Assembly (NCBI GenBank): GCA_964545855.1
Contig: CAZJHD010000052.1
Span: 1-29,673 of the forward strand
Direction of reading: 5' to 3'
Origin: CAZJHD01 sp964545855
GTDB taxonomy: Bacteria > Planctomycetota > UBA1135 > JACQFD01
Length of the DNA: 29,673 nt
How positions within the stretch are numbered: the first letter of the stretch is position 1; each line of letters starts with the position of its first letter. A program made the translations under genes and the position numbers. This document shows, piece after piece, positions 1 to 7,299 of this stretch. Under the pieces are notes generated by a model that was given only the letters and a program-made list of their open reading frames with translations, made no database searches and was not told the DNA's origin.

Positions 1-459
1 GAGCGCCTCGCGCGAGGCATCGCCCCGCTCCATCGCCCGCCGGAGCGCGAGGTCCCAGTGGGCGATCGCGGCGAGGCGCGGCTCGGCGGGGGCGGGATCG
101 AGGGCACCCCGCAGGACGCGCACCCGCGCCTCGCCGGGCCCGGGGTCCTTCGCCGCGACGCGCAGGACGAAGGCGCCCGCGCGCGGCGGCGTCCAGACGA
201 GCCAGGCGTTCGTCTCCGTTCCGAAGTCGTCGTCGGAGGCGAGGACGCGACCGTCGGGCTCCTCGACGGCGAGCGTCATGTCTCCGTCGAAGGACTCGGC
301 GAGGAGCGTCACCGGCTCCACGACGTCGATCTCGAGCCCGAGCGTCCGCTCGGCGGCGACCGGAATCGCGCGCGAGCCGCCTAGACGCAACGGCTGCTCG
401 GCCTCCCTCGGCGCGTTCTGCGCGAGGAGGAGGATCGAGAGCATGAGGACGAAGGACAT
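1..459 (-). CDS. Partial exported protein, PPC-like beta domain (runs off left edge)
   Basis: The minus-strand frame is open from an ATG at 459 to the window edge, giving 153 codons with no stop, so the C-terminus is missing. It begins with a short hydrophobic segment (MSFVLMLSILLLAQNA), which I read as a signal peptide. Residues about 40-115 have the alternating beta pattern and the acidic 'ASDDDFG' turn seen in bacterial pre-peptidase C-terminal (PPC) domains, which are usually appended to secreted proteins. An AGGGG about 10 bases upstream of the ATG could be its ribosome site. After residue 120 it becomes helical (WDLALRRAMERG), perhaps the start of a repeat region. The gene is divergent from the synthase fusion at 751. 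Function is unknown and the PPC assignment is by pattern only. Confidence 0.6.
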   Translation of the reverse strand, partial: MSFVLMLSILLLAQNAPREAEQPLRLGGSRAIPVAAERTLGLEIDVVEPVTLLAESFDGDMTLAVEEPDGRVLASDDDFGTETNAWLVWTPPRAGAFVLRVAAKDPGPGEARVRVLRGALDPAPAEPRLAAIAHWDLALRRAMERGDASREAL

Positions 460-604
460 CGGTGACGGCCCCTGCGAGGCGCGCAGGCTACTCGCATCGG
501 CGGAGTGCGTCTTCCGTGCCGCCGTTGCCCGCGGTGGTGCGTCGCGCGGTGCCCCTGGGCGCGGCGAGCGGCGCCTGCGATGCGCGCGAGGGGGACCCCT
601 GGAG

Positions 605-702
605 GCGCCAGGGCCTCCGAGGTCGTGAAGGACTCGGCGCCGGGCGACCGCCGGCAGCCAGCGGCGGCGATTCCTTCACGACCTCTCCGTCGCCGCTGGC
701 GC
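605..702. repeat. Intergenic inverted repeat (14-bp perfect inner arms)
   Basis: GAGGTCGTGAAGGA at 619-632 is exactly inverted at 672-685, with a 39-nt GC-rich spacer. Outer arms GCGCCAG (605-611) and CTGGCGC (696-702) also pair, so the whole 98-bp block can fold. It lies in the 291-bp divergent gap (460-750), where I see no gene. It has no T-tract, so a simple intrinsic terminator is unlikely. It may be a dispersed palindromic element or a regulatory hairpin. Confidence 0.6.
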
Positions 703-750
703 GCCCCACCCCGGGTGTAGGATCCGGAGTCCCGACCCTCTCCAGGCGCC

Positions 751-2091
751 ATGGCAGCTCCCGACCGACCGACCACCGTCTCCGCCGCGCGCGCCGCGCG
801 GCTCCAGGTCGCCCTCGACTTCCTGGAGCTGTCCCGCGCGCTCAAGTGCGCACGCGAGGCCGTCGCCGGCGGCGCGGAGATCCTCGAGGTGGGGACGCCG
901 CTCCTGAAGTCCGAGGGGCTCGACGCCGTCCGCAAGCTCCGCGCAGAGTTCCCGGCGGCGAAGCACCCGAACCTCCGCATCGTCTGCGACACGAAGACGA
1001 TGGACGCGGGACGACTCGAGTTCGAGGCGGCGGCGAAGGCCGGCGCGCACGTGGCCACGGTGCTCGCGACGGCGAGCGACTCGACGATCCGCGACTGCGT
1101 CGAGGCGGGACGCAACTACGGCGTGCAGGTGCAGGTCGATCTGATCAACGTGGCCGATCCCGTCGCACGCGCACGCCAGTGCGAGGCTCTCGGCGTCGAC
1201 ATCGTGGGCGTCCACTGCGGCATCGACGAGCAGATGACCGGGCGCGATCCCTTCGAGAGCCTGCGCGCGGTGCGCGCCGTGCTCGCCTGCGAGGTGGCCG
1301 TGGCGGGCGGGCTCACGGCGGAGACGGCGGCCCTCGCCGTCGCGGCGGGCGCCGACGTCGTGATCGTGGGCGGTGCCATCACGAAGGCCGAGGAGGCGAC
1401 CGCCGCCGCCCGCGCCCTCGTCACGGCGCTGCGCACGGGAGAATCGAAGGCGAGCCACGCCTTCCGCCGAGTCACCGACGACCGCGTGGAGGAGGTGCTC
1501 TCCCTCGTCTCCACGCCGAATCTCTCGGACGCGATGCACCGCTCCGGCGAGATGTCGGGGCTCGAACCGCTGCAGCAAGGCGTGAAGGTCTTCGGGCGCG
1601 CCGTGACGGTGCGCACCTACCCGGGCGACTGGGCGAAGCCCGTCGAGGCGATCGATCACTGCAAGCCCGGCGAGATCCTCGTGATCGACGCCGGCGGGCG
1701 CGGCCCCGCCGTCTGGGGCGAGCTCGCGAGCGAGAGCGCGAAGGTGCGCGGGCTGCGGGCCGTCGTGATCGACGGAGCGATCCGCGACGTGGACGCGATC
1801 CGCGGGATCGGCTTCGCCGCCTGGGCACGCATCCGCACGCCGACCGCCTGGGAGCCGAAGGGCTTCGGCGAGATCGGCGCGCCCATCACCTGCGGCGGCA
1901 TCCGCGTGATGCCGGGAGACTGGATCGTCGGCGACGACTCGGGCCTCGTGCGGATCCCGAGGGAGAAGCTCGCCGAGATCGTGAATCGCGCGAGCGACGT
2001 CTACGAGCACGAGAACCGGCTCCGTGCCGAGATCCGCGCCGGCGGCACGCTCTCGGCGCTGAAGGAGCTCGCGCGCTGGGAGAAGAAGTGA
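751..2091 (+). CDS. Bifunctional 3-hexulose-6-phosphate synthase / RraA-like fusion
   Basis: The 446-aa protein has two enzymatic halves. Residues about 17-230 match the orotidine-monophosphate-decarboxylase-fold 3-hexulose-6-phosphate synthases: 'LQVALDF' (Asp23), 'EVGTPLLKSEG', the D-x-K-x-x-D motif (Asp80, Lys82, Asp85), 'VDLINVADP' and 'GVHCGID'. This family condenses formaldehyde with ribulose 5-phosphate or runs the reverse reaction. Residues about 240-446 match the RraA/HMG-aldolase-like family, with 'DGAIRDVDAI' (Arg345, Asp346) and 'GDWIVGDDSGLVRIP'. Similar fusions are known, mainly in archaea, annotated as hexulose-phosphate synthase/ribonuclease regulator. No 6-phospho-3-hexuloisomerase is visible in the window, so a full RuMP route cannot be claimed. 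The role of the C-terminal half, aldolase/decarboxylase or regulatory, is open. The stop overlaps the GTG of the next gene. Confidence 0.9.
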   Translation: MAAPDRPTTVSAARAARLQVALDFLELSRALKCAREAVAGGAEILEVGTPLLKSEGLDAVRKLRAEFPAAKHPNLRIVCDTKTMDAGRLEFEAAAKAGAHVATVLATASDSTIRDCVEAGRNYGVQVQVDLINVADPVARARQCEALGVDIVGVHCGIDEQMTGRDPFESLRAVRAVLACEVAVAGGLTAETAALAVAAGADVVIVGGAITKAEEATAAARALVTALRTGESKASHAFRRVTDDRVEEVLSLVSTPNLSDAMHRSGEMSGLEPLQQGVKVFGRAVTVRTYPGDWAKPVEAIDHCKPGEILVIDAGGRGPAVWGELASESAKVRGLRAVVIDGAIRDVDAIRGIGFAAWARIRTPTAWEPKGFGEIGAPITCGGIRVMPGDWIVGDDSGLVRIPREKLAEIVNRASDVYEHENRLRAEIRAGGTLSALKELARWEKK

Positions 2092-4409
2092 AGGGCGCGG
2101 GACGGGCCCGGCGCGCGTCCGCGCGGCCCCTCCTGGCGGTGGTCGCGCTCCTCGCCGCCGCTCCGCTCGCGGCATCGGCGGTGCGCGCCGCCGACGGGGT
2201 CGAAGACCTGGCGTCGTCGAATCCGGCGCTGCGCGCGCGCGCCTTCGCGTTCCTGCGTCTCTCGGGCGCGAGCTCCGTGGACCGGGCCCTCGACGGCTTC
2301 GGCGACGCGCCTCCCATCGCGCGGGAGCTCCGCGCGCGGCTCGTGCGCGAGCTCGGCGCCGCCGAGCATCTGGAGGCCGTGGGTCCGCTCCTCGCCGACT
2401 CGGACACGCTCGTGCGGCAGGAACTCACGGAGTTCCTCGCGCGCACGGACCTGGGATCCACGCGGGCCGATCTGCGGGGCCGGCTCCTGCTGGAGCGCGC
2501 GCGCGACGCCGACGCTTCGATCCGTCAGACGGCTCTCGACGCGCTCGCGCGGATCGCCGACCGATCGCTGCTCCCTGGACTCGCCGATCTCGTGCGGCGC
2601 GGCGACGCGGCGCAGCGGCTCGGGGCGCTCCGCGCGCTCGCGACGGCGCCGGGCGCGGCGCCGGTCCTCCTCGATCTCGCCGAGCGCGTCTCCGCGGCCA
2701 CGCCGAGCGAGCGCGGCGCCTGGCTCGTGGCGCTCGGCTCCACGGGCGACGGCACCGTGCTGCGCGAGCTCGTGCGCTGGGCCCAGGACCCCGCCGACGG
2801 AGCCGCCGCCCGCACGGGATTCGAGCTCCTGACGCGGCAGCTCCTCTACCGCCGGCTCGACGCCGAGTACCTCGCCGCGCTCGACGCATGGCGCGTCGTG
2901 AGCGAGCTCGACGCGCTGCGCCGCCGCGCGCGCTTCGAGCTCCTCGTCCGCAACGACATGGAGGCGCTCCGCACGGCGTCGCACGAGATCGACCGTCTCG
3001 CGGCGGCGCGCGGCGCCGAGTTCCGCGAGGTGCGCGCGGCGGCGCGGACGCAACGGGCGATCGCCGACATCGCCGACGGCCGCGGCGCCGACGCGGAGGC
3101 GGCGATCCGGTCGGCCCTCGCGTTCGTCGCGCGGCGCCGCGGCGACGCGACGCCCGTCCCGCGCGGGGAGGACACGCTCGTCGATCTCGCGGGACTGCGC
3201 ATGCTCTCGGCCCTGAACGCCGTGCTGAACCCCTTCGAGGGCGCGCCGGCGCCCGAGGAGCGCGTCGTCCAGGCCTACGACCTCCAGACCGAGCGCCTCT
3301 GGCGCGGCGTCGAGCGCTCCGCGGGGCGCCTCATCCAGACGAGCCCGGCGCTGCTGGCGCGCATCTTCGAGGGGCGCGGCGCGCCGCTCTTCGCTCCCTG
3401 GGGCTTCGACACGGCGCTGGAGCCGGAGCTCGGCGTCCTCACGGTCGTCGGCACGGTGCTCCCGAGGCGCGGCCGCGGCGCCGAGGGACTGCGCGCGGGC
3501 CGCCGGCTCCTCGAGATCCTCGCGCGCGTGAATCCCCACGAGTTCGTCGTGGCCGGTGCGGAGCCCGGCGCGAGCGGCACGCGGAATCCCTTCGAGAGCC
3601 TCCTCTTCCTGCAGCTTCCGGGTTGCTCCCTGAGCCCCGTGCGCGTCGAGCTCGCCGTGCCGGTGTCGCGCTTCCCGCGCCAACTCGGGCTCGTCGCGCG
3701 CGAGGCGCTCGGCGACCACGAAGCCGCGGCGGAGCTGCTGGAGCCGGTGATCGACCGCGCGGCGCGCGGCGAGAAGACGAACGACCTCGTCACCTTCGTC
3801 GAGGCGAGCCTCGAGCGCGCGGGCGTCGCGATGGATGCGCACGATGCCGACGCCGCGGACGCCTACGTCGACCGCGTGCTCGACCGGCTCGAGCTCGTGC
3901 GCGCGCAGTACGAGGACGAGTTCGACCCCGCCCTCGTGCGCGATCTCGGCGGCGCCCAGGCGGCGGCGCGGACGCTCGAGGCGCGCACGTGGCTCGACCT
4001 GGCGCGCCGGCTCCGCTCCCAGGCGCTCATCACGAAGGCCGTGAACCACAACGTCGTGCGCGGCGAGCCGAAGAGGGCGAGTGCCTTCGCGAAGGAGGGC
4101 GTGGAGCTGGAGCCGAGCGACTTCAATCGCGTCCTCCTCTCCTGCTACCTCGCGCGCGAGGGGAACGGCGACGAGGCGCGGCGCCTGCTGCGCGATCTGC
4201 AGGAGGCGCCGAGCGCCTACTACAACCTGGCCTGCACCTACGCGCTGCTCGGCGAGGCCGACACGGCGCTGCGGTACCTGGAGCGCGACTTCCGCGAGAA
4301 CCGGACCGACCCCGGCGGGCTCGAGCGCCAGAGAGCGTGGGCGAGGAAGGACCCCGACCTCGCGTCGCTGCGCGACGATCCGCGCTTCCGAGATCTCGTG
4401 GGGCCGTGA
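2088..4409 (+). CDS. Secreted HEAT-repeat / TPR protein
   Basis: The GTG at 2088 overlaps the preceding TGA (GTGA), implying translational coupling. The frame is open far upstream, but the chosen start is the first one followed by a convincing signal peptide: Arg-rich n-region, a Leu/Ala core and an A-x-A-like site near 'AVRAADG'. The mature part (773 aa in total) begins with HEAT-like helical pairs (residues about 45-260, such as 'DASIRQTALDALARIADRS'). It ends with TPR-like helices ('AYYNLACTYALLGEADTALRYLERD') and the tail 'DPDLASLRDDPRFRDL', typical of TPR C-terminal caps. These folds bind proteins, and no catalytic motif is seen. It probably acts as an exported scaffold. The reason for coupling it to the synthase fusion is not apparent. 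Confidence 0.8.
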   Translation: MKGAGRARRASARPLLAVVALLAAAPLAASAVRAADGVEDLASSNPALRARAFAFLRLSGASSVDRALDGFGDAPPIARELRARLVRELGAAEHLEAVGPLLADSDTLVRQELTEFLARTDLGSTRADLRGRLLLERARDADASIRQTALDALARIADRSLLPGLADLVRRGDAAQRLGALRALATAPGAAPVLLDLAERVSAATPSERGAWLVALGSTGDGTVLRELVRWAQDPADGAAARTGFELLTRQLLYRRLDAEYLAALDAWRVVSELDALRRRARFELLVRNDMEALRTASHEIDRLAAARGAEFREVRAAARTQRAIADIADGRGADAEAAIRSALAFVARRRGDATPVPRGEDTLVDLAGLRMLSALNAVLNPFEGAPAPEERVVQAYDLQTERLWRGVERSAGRLIQTSPALLARIFEGRGAPLFAPWGFDTALEPELGVLTVVGTVLPRRGRGAEGLRAGRRLLEILARVNPHEFVVAGAEPGASGTRNPFESLLFLQLPGCSLSPVRVELAVPVSRFPRQLGLVAREALGDHEAAAELLEPVIDRAARGEKTNDLVTFVEASLERAGVAMDAHDADAADAYVDRVLDRLELVRAQYEDEFDPALVRDLGGAQAAARTLEARTWLDLARRLRSQALITKAVNHNVVRGEPKRASAFAKEGVELEPSDFNRVLLSCYLAREGNGDEARRLLRDLQEAPSAYYNLACTYALLGEADTALRYLERDFRENRTDPGGLERQRAWARKDPDLASLRDDPRFRDLVGP

Positions 4410-4477
4410 CGGAGGAGGGGGGGCGCCGCCGGGGCGCGCCGCGCGCTGCTACTCTCTTCCCCCCCGATTTCCGAACG

Positions 4478-5713
4478 ATGGACGAAGCACCGATCGACCC
4501 CGATCTCGACGCCGACGCGGAGGCGGGCTCCGAGGAGCCCGCGACGGGCGGCCCCGCCGTGAGCCTGACGCAGCGCGGCTGGCGCCGCTGGGCGGGAGGC
4601 CACCCTTGGATCTTCCGCGACGACCTCGCCGAGATCCGCGCCGAGAGCGGAGACCTCGCCGCCGTCTTCGACGCGCGCGGTCGCGAGGTGGGCGCGGGCC
4701 TCGTGTCCGGCACCTCGAAGATCGCCCTGCGGACGCTCACGCGCATGCCGGGGGTCGTCGACGAGAGAGCGCTGATCCGCGAGCGCCTCGACGAGGCGGC
4801 GCGCCGCCGGCCGAAGCGCGAAGCCGGCGAGGCGGAGCGCGTCGTCGCGGCCGAGGCCGACGGGCTCCCGGGCCTGATCGTCGACCGCTTCGCCGACGTG
4901 CTCTGCGTGCAGCACGCGGTGCCCTATTGGGAGCGGCGGCGCGGCCTCGTGACGGAGGTGCTGCGCGAGCGGTTCGCGCCGCGTGCGATCGTCGCCCGCG
5001 ACGACTTCTCGGCCCGCAGCCTCGAAGGATTGCCGCGGCACTGCGAGGTGCTGCACGGCGAGGAGCCGGGACCCGTCGCGATCCGTGAGGGCGCCGTGAC
5101 CTTCGAGGTCGACCCGGTGCGCGGGCAGAAGACGGGGTTCTTCCTCGATCAGCGTGCGAACCGCGAGCGCGTCGCGTCGTTGGCGCGCGGCCGCGTGCTC
5201 GACGTGTTCACGGGCGACGGCGGCTTCGCGCTCCACGCGGCGAAGGCGGGGGCGGAGCACGTCCTCGGCATCGACAGCTCGGAGCCGGCGCTGCAGCGCG
5301 CGAAGGCGAACGCCGAGCGCAACGGCGTCGCCGCGCGCATCGAGTGGGGGAAGGCGATGGCCTTCGACGACCTGCGGGACCGCTCCAAGCAGGGGCAGCA
5401 CTTCGACCTCGTGGTGCTCGACCCGCCGGCCTTCGCGAAGAACCGGCGCGAGCTGGACGCGGCGCTCCGCGGGTACGTGGAGATCAACTCGCGCGCGATG
5501 CGTCTCGTGGAGCCGGGCGGCCACCTCGCGACGTTCTCCTGCTCCTACCACCTCACGGAGGAGTTCTTCGCGCGGATGCTGCAGGAGTCGGCGTCGGACT
5601 GCGGCCGCCGCGTCTACCTCGTGGACCGGCTCCGGCAGTCGCCGGACCATCCGATCGTGCTCACCCATCCGGAGTCGCTCTACTTGAAGGGCGCGATCCT
5701 TCGCGTCGAATGA
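4478..5713 (+). CDS. rlmI: RlmI-like class I SAM-dependent rRNA methyltransferase
   Basis: The 411-aa protein looks like the RlmI/YccW family, which makes m5C in 23S rRNA. The N-terminal part (about 27-100, 'GHPWIFRDD') resembles the PUA domain. 'KTGFFLDQR' starts at Lys218, followed by the SAM-binding loop 'DVFTGDGGFALHAA' (Asp242), 'LDPPAF' (Asp315) and 'SCSYHL' with the presumed catalytic Cys355. The ATG at 4478 was chosen because the upstream open frame reads through a different gene and is compositionally a shadow. The acidic first 25 residues (MDEAPIDPDLDADAE) are not part of the usual family. The exact methylated base cannot be proven from sequence. It stands alone, 68 bases after the HEAT/TPR gene, and is followed by a strong hairpin. 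Confidence 0.9.
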   Translation: MDEAPIDPDLDADAEAGSEEPATGGPAVSLTQRGWRRWAGGHPWIFRDDLAEIRAESGDLAAVFDARGREVGAGLVSGTSKIALRTLTRMPGVVDERALIRERLDEAARRRPKREAGEAERVVAAEADGLPGLIVDRFADVLCVQHAVPYWERRRGLVTEVLRERFAPRAIVARDDFSARSLEGLPRHCEVLHGEEPGPVAIREGAVTFEVDPVRGQKTGFFLDQRANRERVASLARGRVLDVFTGDGGFALHAAKAGAEHVLGIDSSEPALQRAKANAERNGVAARIEWGKAMAFDDLRDRSKQGQHFDLVVLDPPAFAKNRRELDAALRGYVEINSRAMRLVEPGGHLATFSCSYHLTEEFFARMLQESASDCGRRVYLVDRLRQSPDHPIVLTHPESLYLKGAILRVE

Positions 5714-5733
5714 TGCGAATCTCCGACAAGGGG

Positions 5734-5812
5734 CCGGGAAAGGGGTCAGACCCCATTTCTCCCGCCGCGCGCGAGCGCGGCGGGAGAAATGGGGTCTGAC
5801 CCCGATTCCCGG
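5734..5812. repeat. 29-bp perfect palindrome with GGGGTCAGACCCC ends
   Basis: The left arm 5742-5770 and right arm 5775-5803 are exact reverse complements over 29 bases with a 4-nt loop (GCGA). The pairing extends outward as CCGGGAA (5734-5740) with TTCCCGG (5806-5812) after a small internal loop. The ends GGGGTCAGACCCC are themselves near-palindromic. There is no T-tract, but a stem this stable could stop transcription from the methyltransferase gene. It also lies directly against the thiS ribosome site, so it could affect thiS translation. I recall the GGGGTCAGACCCC-type word as recurrent in intergenic palindromes of other bacteria. That makes a REP-like element the likeliest origin, as inference. 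Confidence 0.85.
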
Positions 5813-5823
5813 GGAGATCCTCC

Positions 5824-6042
5824 ATGACTTTCGAAGACACCATCACCCTCCATGTGAACGGTGAAGCGCGCCGCGTGCCGCGCGGTGCGACGGTGGCGGA
5901 GGTGCTCGCATCGCTGCAAGCGCCGCGCGAAGGCGTCGCCGTCGAGGTGAACGGACGCATCGTCCCCAAGGCGCGGCTCGCGGAGACCGTCGTCGCCGAC
6001 GGCGACCGCCTGGAGGTCGTGACCTTCGTCGGAGGCGGCTGA
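5824..6042 (+). CDS. thiS: ThiS sulfur-carrier protein
   Basis: The 72-aa protein is a beta-grasp sulfur carrier. It has 'ITLHVNGEARRVP' at the start, 'VAVEVNGRIVPK' in the middle and the C-terminus 'VTFVGGG', whose terminal Gly-Gly is adenylated and thiocarboxylated to deliver sulfur for the thiazole ring of thiamin. The length is typical. A GGGGAG ribosome site sits 7-12 bases upstream of the ATG, at the foot of the big palindrome. The gene is followed after 5 bases by a small membrane protein and then by thiG. No thiF-type activating enzyme or thiO/thiH is in the window, so those must be encoded elsewhere. Confidence 0.93.
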   Translation: MTFEDTITLHVNGEARRVPRGATVAEVLASLQAPREGVAVEVNGRIVPKARLAETVVADGDRLEVVTFVGGG

Positions 6043-6047
6043 GCCGC

Positions 6048-6446
6048 ATGTCCCGCGATCCCCTGCAGTCCTGGCCCGCCGCATCGCCCGCGAAGCTCGC
6101 CGCGGTCTTCGCGGCCCTCGCCGCCGTGGGCGCCGCGCTCTTCCTCGGGGTCTCCTCCGCGAGCGGCCAGACGGAGGCCTGGGACAGCGGGCTCTACTGG
6201 TCGGTCGGCGTCCCCGGGATGGCCGTGGCCTGCGGGATCGCGGGAGCGCTCGTGCCCCGCTACTTCCTGTTCGCCGGGATCGCCATCGTGCTGCCTCAAG
6301 CCGTGCTCCTCTTCTCGCGAGGCTTCGGCTCCCTGTGGCCCCTCGGGATGGCGCTCTTCGCCGTCCTGGCCTGTGTCGGATCCGCCTTCGCGCTCGGCGG
6401 CGCCTTCGCCGCGCGCCTCGGTGCATCGCGCGGGCCGTCGAGGTAG
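6048..6446 (+). CDS. Small integral membrane protein between thiS and thiG
   Basis: The 132-aa protein has about four predicted membrane spans: residues about 15-38 (LAAVFAALAAVGAALFLGV), 50-68, 70-92 and 97-120. The short soluble segment 'SASGQTEAWDSGLYWSVG' lies between spans one and two. I do not recognise the family. It begins 5 bases after thiS and ends 22 bases before thiG, all on one strand, so co-transcription is likely. Its codon use matches its neighbours. A thiamin-related transport role is possible but rests only on location. An unrelated gene inserted into the thi operon is equally possible. Confidence 0.8.
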   Translation: MSRDPLQSWPAASPAKLAAVFAALAAVGAALFLGVSSASGQTEAWDSGLYWSVGVPGMAVACGIAGALVPRYFLFAGIAIVLPQAVLLFSRGFGSLWPLGMALFAVLACVGSAFALGGAFAARLGASRGPSR

Positions 6447-6468
6447 AGAGGAGGCGACCGATCCGACC

Positions 6469-7290
6469 ATGAGCCCTTCCCAGCCCGCGACTCCCGCCGC
6501 CGCGCCCGCCGACGAGGCGCTGCGCATCGGCGGCCACACGTTCCGATCCCGCCTCTTCGTCGGCACGGGCAAGTACCGCACGAACGAGGAGATGGTGGCG
6601 GCGCTCGACGCGTCGGGCACCGACTGCGTCACCGTCGCCGTGCGCCGCGCGAAGCTCGGTGCGCCGAAGGGGGAGAGCCTCCTCGATCACATCGACCGCA
6701 AGCGCTACGTGCTGCTCCCGAACACGGCCGGCTGCTACACGGCCGAGGACGCGATCCGCACGGCGCACCTCGGGCGCGAGGCCGGGCTCTCGGACCTCGT
6801 GAAGCTCGAGGTCCTCGGCGACGAGCGCACGCTCCTCCCCGATCCGGTGGCGACGATCGAAGCGGCGCGGGCGCTCGTGAAGGACGGCTTCCAGGTGCTC
6901 GTCTACACCTCCGACGATCCGATCGTGGCGCGCCGCCTCGAGGACGTGGGAGTCGCCTCCGTGATGCCGGCCGGCTCGCCCATCGGCAGCGGCCAGGGCG
7001 TCCTCAACCCGCAGAACATCCGGCTCATCCTCGAGAACGCACGCGTCCCCGTCGTCGTCGACGCGGGCGTCGGTACGGCGTCGGACGTGGCGATCGCGAT
7101 GGAGCTCGGCGTCGCGGGCGTGCTGCTGAACACCGGCATCGCCGGCGCGCGCGACGCCGTCGCGATGGCGCGCGCGATGAAGCTCGCCTGCGAGGCGGGG
7201 CGGCTCGCGTTCCTCGCCGGCCGCATCCCGCGCAGGACGTGGGGCTCCGCATCGAGCCCCACCGAGGGCGTCTCGCCCGCGCGCGGCTGA
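6469..7290 (+). CDS. thiG: Thiazole synthase ThiG
   Basis: The 273-aa TIM-barrel enzyme joins 1-deoxy-xylulose 5-phosphate, dehydroglycine and ThiS-bound sulfur to make thiazole phosphate. Family motifs are clear: 'SRLFVGTGKY', 'LLPNTAGCYTAEDA', 'LVKLEVLGD' with the Schiff-base lysine (Lys112), 'VMPAGSPIGSGQGV', 'VVDAGVGTASD' and 'LLNTGIAGA'. The ATG at 6469 follows a GAGAGGAGG tract. The frame is open upstream, but those residues overlap the membrane-protein gene. An N-terminal Ala/Pro-rich tail and a C-terminal extension after 'RIPRR' make it slightly longer than usual. It sits in an operon with thiS and an unknown membrane protein and is followed 9 bases later by a CPBP protease gene. Confidence 0.95.
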   Translation: MSPSQPATPAAAPADEALRIGGHTFRSRLFVGTGKYRTNEEMVAALDASGTDCVTVAVRRAKLGAPKGESLLDHIDRKRYVLLPNTAGCYTAEDAIRTAHLGREAGLSDLVKLEVLGDERTLLPDPVATIEAARALVKDGFQVLVYTSDDPIVARRLEDVGVASVMPAGSPIGSGQGVLNPQNIRLILENARVPVVVDAGVGTASDVAIAMELGVAGVLLNTGIAGARDAVAMARAMKLACEAGRLAFLAGRIPRRTWGSASSPTEGVSPARG

Positions 7291-7299
7291 GCGGGCCGC

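Noticed and set aside
462..4409. 1315-codon plus-strand open frame beginning at 462
   Set aside because: Only its last 773 codons (from 2088) look like protein. The first part is Arg-rich shadow translation of the synthase fusion in another frame.
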